Shown piece after piece: positions 59,372 through 64,000 of a stretch of 64,000 nucleotides of DNA. The stretch is from Clostridiaceae bacterium Marseille-Q4143 (GTDB lineage Bacteria > Bacillota > Clostridia > Lachnospirales > Lachnospiraceae). The stretch lies in assembly GCA_018228645.1 (NCBI GenBank), contig CP073693.1, positions 1,740,253 to 1,804,252 of the forward strand, given 5' to 3'. The notes beneath the pieces are model-generated. The model was not told the DNA's origin, searched no databases, and worked only from the letters and a program-made list of their open reading frames with translations. The stretch's first letter is position 1; the number at the start of each line of letters is the position of its first letter. The translations under genes were made by a program, and so were the position numbers.

Positions 59372-61070
59372 GGCCAAGGAGGAGGCTTGGTCGCAGACCA
59401 CCCACGCCCCTGACGGGGAGCAGCCCGGGCCGGAGGCTTCCGGCACTTCGGGACAAAGTGTCCCGAAGTCCAAGTTCCGCAAAAAGAGCCAGCAGGAACA
59501 GGCTGCGGCAGCAAAGCTCCGTATGGAGTCCCAAGGCGAAAAGTTGGAACAGGCCCGGGAGAAGCTGGCAAAACAAAAGCCGCCGAAAAAGCCCGGCCCG
59601 GTAAAACGCATAGGCCGTGTTGCCAGTGGTTCCGTTCACAGCTTCGTGCATGGCAAGATTTTTGAAGTGGAACAGGAAAATGTCGGCACAGAAGGCGCAC
59701 ACCGTTCTGAGCTTATGGGAGAAACCGCGCTGCGGCACGGCTCTCGCTTTGTGCGCCGTAAAGTCCGGGAACATCCGGCAAAAGTGGTACGCAAGGCCGA
59801 GGCCCGCTATACCAAGTACACGGCGGACTACCATTTTCACACCGCCGCACAGGAGCACCCGGAGCTGACGAAAAATGCGCTTACCCGCTACTGGCAGAAG
59901 CAACGGCTCCGCAGGCAATATCGCAAGCAGGCAAAGGAGGCTGCAAAGCAGGGCGCGGCTGCGGCTGGGAAAACTGCCACAGCCACAGAACGCCTGACCA
60001 CCCGGGCGGTGGAATTTGTCAAAAGTCATCCTGCAGGTGCCGTGGTCGCGGCGCTCTGTGTGTTGCTCCTGTTTGCTATGCAGTCCTGTTCCTCTACCAT
60101 GCTTATGCTGGGGAACGCCGGGGCTGGTGCATTAGGGGCCAGCACCTATCCTTGTGAGGATCGGGATATGCTGGCCGCCGAAGCTGCCTACTGTGCGCTG
60201 GAAGATGATTTGCAGCATTATCTGGACACCTATGAAAGCACCCATGACTATGACGAATACCACTTCGATCTGGACGAAATCGAACATGACCCCTATGTGC
60301 TGCTTTCTCTTTTGTGTGCGCTCCATGAGGGACAATGGACAATAGACGAGGTACAGGGAACGCTGCAAATGTTGTTTGATCGCCAGTACATTCTCACGGA
60401 GGATGTGGTGGTGGAAACCCGGTATCGCACAGAAACCGACACATGGACTGACGAGGATGGCAACTCCCATACAGACACCTATCAGGTGCCTTACGACTAT
60501 TACATCTGTACGGTCACGCTGGAGAACTTTGATTTATCCCATGTACCCGTGTATGTCATGGGCGAGGATCAGCTTTCCCGGTATGCCATCTATATGGCAA
60601 CGCTGGGAAACCGCCCTGATCTGTTCCCGGATTCTCCCTATGTGAACAAGTACATTACCGGGAAACCCGGTGACTACGAAGTGCCCGGAGAATATCTGGA
60701 CGATGAAACCTTTGCTGCAATGCTTGCTGAAGCGCAGAAATACATCGGCTATCCCTATGTGTGGGGCGGCAGTTCTCCTGCCACTTCCTTTGATTGCTCG
60801 GGCTACGTTTCGTGGGTCATCAATCACTCCGGCTGGAATGTGGGCAGGCTGGGAGCCCAGGGGCTCTATAACATCTGTACGCCGACCAGCTCTCCCAAAC
60901 CCGGTGATCTGGTGTTCTTCAAAGGCACCTATGACACGCCGGGCGTGAGCCATTGCGGGATTTATGTCGGTGACGGAAAAATGCTGCATTGCGGAGATCC
61001 CATCGGCTACGCAAATTTGAATACAAGCTACTGGCAATCTCATTTTTACGCCTACGGGCGTTTACCGTGA
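59352..61070 (+). CDS. NlpC/P60 cell-wall hydrolase of the transfer module (CD1107-like)
   Basis: A 572-residue protein like VirB1/CD1107. A charged cytoplasmic N-terminal part (1-220) carries palindrome site 7, which encodes SGQSVPKS. A membrane helix follows (about 224-246), then an extracellular part with a C-terminal NlpC/P60 domain: YVWGGSSPATSFDCSGYVSW (C482), GVSHCGIYVG (H534) and MLHCGDP (H546). Such enzymes cut peptidoglycan peptides to let the channel through the wall. It overlaps the VirB4 gene by 20 bases. Confidence 0.88.
   Translation: MKRKTNKAKEEAWSQTTHAPDGEQPGPEASGTSGQSVPKSKFRKKSQQEQAAAAKLRMESQGEKLEQAREKLAKQKPPKKPGPVKRIGRVASGSVHSFVHGKIFEVEQENVGTEGAHRSELMGETALRHGSRFVRRKVREHPAKVVRKAEARYTKYTADYHFHTAAQEHPELTKNALTRYWQKQRLRRQYRKQAKEAAKQGAAAAGKTATATERLTTRAVEFVKSHPAGAVVAALCVLLLFAMQSCSSTMLMLGNAGAGALGASTYPCEDRDMLAAEAAYCALEDDLQHYLDTYESTHDYDEYHFDLDEIEHDPYVLLSLLCALHEGQWTIDEVQGTLQMLFDRQYILTEDVVVETRYRTETDTWTDEDGNSHTDTYQVPYDYYICTVTLENFDLSHVPVYVMGEDQLSRYAIYMATLGNRPDLFPDSPYVNKYITGKPGDYEVPGEYLDDETFAAMLAEAQKYIGYPYVWGGSSPATSFDCSGYVSWVINHSGWNVGRLGAQGLYNICTPTSSPKPGDLVFFKGTYDTPGVSHCGIYVGDGKMLHCGDPIGYANLNTSYWQSHFYAYGRLP
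59450..59464. repeat. Dispersed palindrome site 7 (inside NlpC/P60 gene)
   Basis: A perfect GGGACA-AAG-TGTCCC flanked by CTTC and GAAG (10-bp arms in total), read as SGQSVPKS in the protein about 100 bases after its start. Confidence 0.85.
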
Positions 61071-61084
61071 CAGGAGGTTTTGAA

Positions 61085-61339
61085 ATGGCAACTACCAAAA
61101 GCATGAAAATTCAGGCCGAGATTGATAAGGTCAAGGCCAAAATCAGTGAACAGCAGGCCCGGCTCAAGGAGCTGGAGCAGAAAAAGCTGGAGGCAGAAAA
61201 CAGCGAGATCGTGGACATTGTGCGCGGCATGAGCATTTCCCTTACGGAGCTTCCGCTGCTGTTTGAAAAGCTGAAGGACGGCGGTTCTTTGGGACAAAGT
61301 GTCCCGAGGTCCGAAAAAGAAAAGAAGGAGGAAAACTGA
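61085..61339 (+). CDS. DUF4315 small coiled-coil protein
   Basis: An 84-residue protein: KIQAEIDKVKAKISEQQARLKELEQKKLEAEN (a coiled coil, about residues 8-40) followed by IVDIVRGMSISLTELPLLFEKLKDG, the DUF4315 family found after the NlpC/P60 gene in many elements of this type. Function is unknown. The last ~20 codons contain palindrome site 8, read as LGQSVPRS. ATG 61085 follows AGGAGG. Confidence 0.85.
   Translation: MATTKSMKIQAEIDKVKAKISEQQARLKELEQKKLEAENSEIVDIVRGMSISLTELPLLFEKLKDGGSLGQSVPRSEKEKKEEN
61291..61305. repeat. Dispersed palindrome site 8
   Basis: A perfect GGGACA-AAG-TGTCCC with flanks CTTT and GAGG, in the 3' end of the DUF4315 gene, upstream of the DUF4366 ribosome site. Confidence 0.85.
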
Positions 61340-61341
61340 AT

Positions 61342-62091
61342 ATGAAACACTTTCGTATGTTGGCGGCGGGGCTTTGCTCCGCCGTTCTTTTATGCGGCTT
61401 TGCGATCCCGGCCTACGCCTATTCGGACAGTGGGAATGAGGAACCGCCTGTTGTGGAAGAAACTCCGGCCCCGGAGCCTGCACCTACCATTACCCCGGGC
61501 GAGGGCTTTTCGGAGGATGGAAACCTTGTGACCCGCGATCTGCTCTATGATGCTGCAACCAACAAACAGTTCATTACGGTGGAAACCAGCGGCGGCAACA
61601 CCTTTTACATTGTCATTGACTATGACAAGCCCGTGGACGAGGACGGCGAACAGTATCACACCTACTTTTTGAACATGGTGGATGAAGCCGATCTGCTGGC
61701 GGCACTGGAGGCCGCTGGCGGAGAACTCCCGGCCTGCTCCTGCACAGAAAAATGTGCGCCCGGAGCCATCCGTACGGATTGCGAGGTCTGCGCGGTCAAC
61801 ATGACCGAGTGTGCTGGCACGGCTCCCGAACCCGCCCCGGTGACGGAACCTGCGGAGGAGCCGGAACCCGAGCCCCAGCAGAAAAGCAATCCCGGGACAC
61901 TTCTGCTGATTTTGGCAGTGGCTGTTCTGGGCGGCGGTGCAGGCTGGTACTTCAAAATCTACCGCCCGAAGCATGAAAAAGCTGCTGTACCCGAAGAAGA
62001 TTACAGTGAGGAACTGGCTGATTATGACGATTCCGAGGACGATGGGCCGCCTTGGGACGAGGACGATACCGAAAGTGAGGATAATGAATGA
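61342..62091 (+). CDS. DUF4366 surface/membrane protein
   Basis: A 249-residue secreted, membrane-anchored protein of the DUF4366 family. The signal peptide is residues 1-26 (ending AYAYS), then a Pro/Glu segment, a domain with NLVTRDLLYDAATNKQFITVET and FYIVIDYDKPVDEDGEQYHTYFLNMVDEADL, a Cys cluster (CSCTEKCAPG...CEVCAVNMTEC), a Pro/Glu linker, a C-terminal helix (TLLLILAVAVLGGGAGWYF) and an acidic tail. It is always found near VirB4 in these elements; the function is unproven, probably as an extracellular part of the channel. Confidence 0.88.
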   Translation: MKHFRMLAAGLCSAVLLCGFAIPAYAYSDSGNEEPPVVEETPAPEPAPTITPGEGFSEDGNLVTRDLLYDAATNKQFITVETSGGNTFYIVIDYDKPVDEDGEQYHTYFLNMVDEADLLAALEAAGGELPACSCTEKCAPGAIRTDCEVCAVNMTECAGTAPEPAPVTEPAEEPEPEPQQKSNPGTLLLILAVAVLGGGAGWYFKIYRPKHEKAAVPEEDYSEELADYDDSEDDGPPWDEDDTESEDNE

Positions 62092-62264
62092 GATTTACCA
62101 ACAACCCCTATGAGGGATTTATGAAAGAAAAAAGCTACTTTAAGGGTGTGCCGCCCAGCCTGCCGCCGAAGGGCTCCCGTTGTGACGGCTGCCCGTACTG
62201 GCGCGGGATCGGCTGCGTGTTCTGCTACCGGGAGCAGCTCAAACCACCGGGCAACGGGAGGTGA
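62088..62264 (+). CDS. Small conserved Cys-rich protein of the element
   Basis: A 58-residue protein, too short for most ORF cut-offs. It begins RFTNNPYEGFMKEKSYFKG, and a cysteine part reads SRCDGCPYWRGIGCVFCYRE. CxxC and CxxC pairs suggest zinc binding. The ATG overlaps the DUF4366 stop (ATGA) and the stop lies 4 bases before the next gene start, so it is an integral member of the operon. Similar short proteins occur at this place in related elements, from memory. Confidence 0.75.
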   Translation: MRFTNNPYEGFMKEKSYFKGVPPSLPPKGSRCDGCPYWRGIGCVFCYREQLKPPGNGR

Positions 62265-62268
62265 TACT

Positions 62269-62622
62269 GTGGGCCGAGAACTGACCCGGACAGAAAAAGC
62301 GGCAATCCGCAGGCTGGTATCAAAATGGTGTGCCAACTATGACCGGGACTGCGGCTGCCTGCCGCTGGATTGCGAGTGCTATATGTTTGGGAAATGCTGG
62401 ACAGGGGCTTATTGCCGCTACTTCCGCGAGGCAGTTCTGCCCCTTGATCCGGCGCTGGAGGCTGCGCTGCTGGCAGAAGGGCCAAGGCCGGATTTCAAGG
62501 CTTGCCCGGTATGCGGCAGAGCCGTGGCTCCTGATGGACGGCAAACCTATTGTTCGGCGGCCTGTGCAAAGGCGGCACACCGCAGACAGCAGCGGGAATA
62601 TATGCGGAAAAAACGGGGCTGA
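62269..62622 (+). CDS. Cysteine-rich VLP-domain protein
   Basis: A 117-residue protein starting with GTG 62269 behind GGGAGG. The N-terminal part has KWCANYDRDCGCLPLDCECYMFGKCWTGAYCRYF, matching the cysteine-rich VLP domain of Tn1549-like elements. The C-terminal part is a zinc-finger-like ACPVCGRAV...YCSAACAKAAHRRQQREYMRKK with a basic tail, suggesting nucleic-acid binding. Role in transfer is unknown. Confidence 0.82.
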   Translation: MGRELTRTEKAAIRRLVSKWCANYDRDCGCLPLDCECYMFGKCWTGAYCRYFREAVLPLDPALEAALLAEGPRPDFKACPVCGRAVAPDGRQTYCSAACAKAAHRRQQREYMRKKRG

Positions 62623-62623
62623 T

Positions 62624-62738
62624 ATGTTGACAATTAGGACATCCAAAACCCGCCTGTGACAAGGCTTTTTAAGGCCCTTTTCTGCGGGAGGCGTATATTT
62701 CTACGTCCGGCCCTGTTTCCGTGAGATGCTGTCAACAT
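62624..62738. repeat. Inverted repeat framing the gap before the next gene
   Basis: ATGTTGACA (62624-62632) and TGTCAACAT (62730-62738) are 9-bp inverted copies about 97 bases apart. The space between has no gene and contains a short GC-rich stretch with AAGGCTTTTTAAGGCCC. It could be the scar of a small insertion or a regulatory dyad. Confidence 0.4.
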
Positions 62739-62756
62739 TTTAGCTGCCGGGGCTTT

Positions 62757-62771
62757 GGGACAATTTGTCCC
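62757..62771. repeat. Dispersed palindrome site 9
   Basis: A perfect GGGACA-AAT-TGTCCC with flanks CTTT and AAAG, giving perfect 10-bp arms; 31 bases before the start of the next gene. Confidence 0.85.
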
Positions 62772-62801
62772 AAAGTTCCGGCTTTTGTGGAAGGAGGTAC
62801 T

Positions 62802-63761
62802 ATGCCGAAATATTATCCGATCAATGAAGAAGCCGCAAAGCGGGCAAAGGATATGAACAGCTTTTCCGACTATCAGCCGGGCTCCGCTACGGCGAGCTAC
62901 CGGGCAATGGTCGATGAAGCGTATGCAGCGGCGGAACGCCAGAAAGCCCGTGTCGATCCCATGTACCACGATAAGATTGACGCTCTGGTGGATCGCTATG
63001 CCCGGAAACTTGCGGAAAATCTGAATGAACGCAATGTGATTGATGCCCGGGTGCCCTCTATTCTGATCTCTGGGGGCGGCAACTTCCCTGTGGCAAAGAA
63101 GCACAAGCAGAACGCCGCCCGGGATCGCAACTATGGAGAGTATGCAGAGATTTCAAAGCTGCTTGATAAAATCCGCTCTGTTGGTATGGGTGGGATCAGC
63201 GCAGACGATGATCTTGCCGTGGAAAAACTGACAAAAAAGCTGGAGGGGCTGGAGTCCCTGCAGGCCACCATGAAGGCGGTCAATGCGTATTTTCGGAAAC
63301 ACAAAACGCTGGACGGCTGCCCGGAGCTTACGCCGGAGCAGGCCGAAAAGCTCAAAGCAGATATGGCGCAGTCATGGCACTTGGACAAAAGCAAGCCATA
63401 CCCCGCCTATCTGCTTTCCAACAACAACGCCAACATCCGCCGTGTGCGCCAGCGCATTGAGGAACTGAGCAGCCGCTCCGAGTTTGCAGGCTGGACATTC
63501 CCCGGAGGCGAGGCAAAAATCAACGAGGCTGAAAATTGTTTGCAGCTTATTTTTGAGGAAAAGCCCGATGCCAATCAGCGGCAGGAACTGAAAAGCAATG
63601 GTTTCAAGTGGGCTCCCAGCCAAGGGGCATGGCAGCGGCAGCTTAACCAGAACGCCATCCGTGCTGCGGCCCGGATAGACTTTCTGCGGCCCGAGGACGG
63701 TACAAGCCCCTATCAGCTCCAGCCGTTTGTGAAAAGAGAAAACAAAGAAATGTCTCGATGA
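62802..63761 (+). CDS. Conserved hypothetical protein of the conjugative element
   Basis: A 319-residue soluble protein. It begins with PKYYPINEEAAKRAKDMNSFSDYQPGSATASYRAMVDEAY, followed by long charged helices (coiled-coil-like, about 95-190) and a C-terminal part with LKSNGFKWAPSQGAWQRQLNQNAIRAAARI. That last motif recurs in large DNA-processing proteins of phages and conjugative elements. No reaction can be assigned. ATG 62802 follows AAGGAGG; an in-frame start at 62721 would translate palindrome site 9 and is not favoured. Confidence 0.65.
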   Translation: MPKYYPINEEAAKRAKDMNSFSDYQPGSATASYRAMVDEAYAAAERQKARVDPMYHDKIDALVDRYARKLAENLNERNVIDARVPSILISGGGNFPVAKKHKQNAARDRNYGEYAEISKLLDKIRSVGMGGISADDDLAVEKLTKKLEGLESLQATMKAVNAYFRKHKTLDGCPELTPEQAEKLKADMAQSWHLDKSKPYPAYLLSNNNANIRRVRQRIEELSSRSEFAGWTFPGGEAKINEAENCLQLIFEEKPDANQRQELKSNGFKWAPSQGAWQRQLNQNAIRAAARIDFLRPEDGTSPYQLQPFVKRENKEMSR

Positions 63762-63774
63762 TGGGAGGTGTACT

Positions 63775-64000
63775 ATGGACAAAAATCAAGGCTATGCTAT
63801 TTTGAAGGCGGTCATGCTGGAAAATGGGCGAGGATTTGCATTGGGCGAACATCCCACCGCGCCATCCCGCTATGTCACATGGGCCTGCTATGATGACAAG
63901 GACGGCCAGCGGCAGTATGAATGGGGTCACTATGGAAATGACCGCACCGCGATGGAACAGGATTTTGCAGACCGGGTGCAGGACTATCAGCGTATTTATA
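63775..64000 (+). CDS. Hypothetical protein, 5' part (3' end outside window)
   Basis: An open frame from ATG 63775 (GGGAGGTG upstream) to the window edge, 75 codons visible: it begins DKNQGYAILKAVMLENGRGF and includes TWACYDDKDGQRQYEWGHYG. No family is recognised with confidence; similar small proteins occur in Tn1549-like modules, from memory. It follows the previous gene by 13 bases. Confidence 0.6.
   Translation, partial: MDKNQGYAILKAVMLENGRGFALGEHPTAPSRYVTWACYDDKDGQRQYEWGHYGNDRTAMEQDFADRVQDYQRIY

Overview
The window is Gram-positive, low-to-mid G+C DNA that looks like a gut Lachnospiraceae (Clostridia; Blautia/Dorea/Mediterraneibacter-like). Support comes from strong AGGAGG ribosome sites, sigma-A promoters, a PolC-type replicase, Firmicute families (DUF1836, YerC/TrpR-like, DUF1846) and B. 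subtilis-type LexA boxes. The family assignment is inferred from gene content; no database search was possible.

Region 1 (1-34.5 kb) is core chromosome. A 3'-terminal piece of an M29-type aminopeptidase is followed by purE-purM-purN-purD, a CaCA cation exchanger, HAD phosphatases and a DUF1846 protein. Next is a radical-SAM/DUF4130 DNA-repair-like pair behind a promoter carrying two LexA-like boxes. Then come an HPr-like protein, a nuclease-helicase fusion of the DinG/XPD type, a LysR regulator, an internally shortened MscL, thyA-folA, a SEDS protein, ispG, polC, purA, a PHP phosphatase, UDP-glucose dehydrogenase and the potABCD polyamine transporter. The pot operon has a promoter-proximal hairpin/terminator leader.

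Region 2 (34.5-45.4 kb) is an accessory island. It holds four copies of a structured, apparently non-coding repeat (two with ~60-bp tandem subrepeats). They alternate with a PD-(D/E)XK-like nuclease, a PIN-like nuclease and two paralogous secreted transglutaminase-like proteins. An IS66 transposase remnant closes it.

Region 3 (45.5-48.05 kb) is AT-rich and on the minus strand: a phosphotransferase, a radical SAM/SPASM maturase and the 3' stub of a second SPASM protein cut off next to the following element.

Region 4 (48.1-64 kb, continuing past the edge) is the GC-richer conjugation module of a Tn1549/CTn-like integrative conjugative element. In order it has a ParB-like protein, DUF4406, ArdA, PcfB, VirD4, Maff2, a TrbL-like channel protein, a SpoVG-domain protein, two DNA methyltransferases, PrgI, VirB4, an NlpC/P60 hydrolase, DUF4315, DUF4366, a small Cys-rich protein, a Cys-rich VLP protein and two hypotheticals. 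Nine copies of a near-perfect palindrome (core GRGACA-NNN-TGTCCC) sit at gene boundaries of this element, and I saw none elsewhere. This and the structured repeat family are the most unusual signals. No tRNA, rRNA or CRISPR array was seen.
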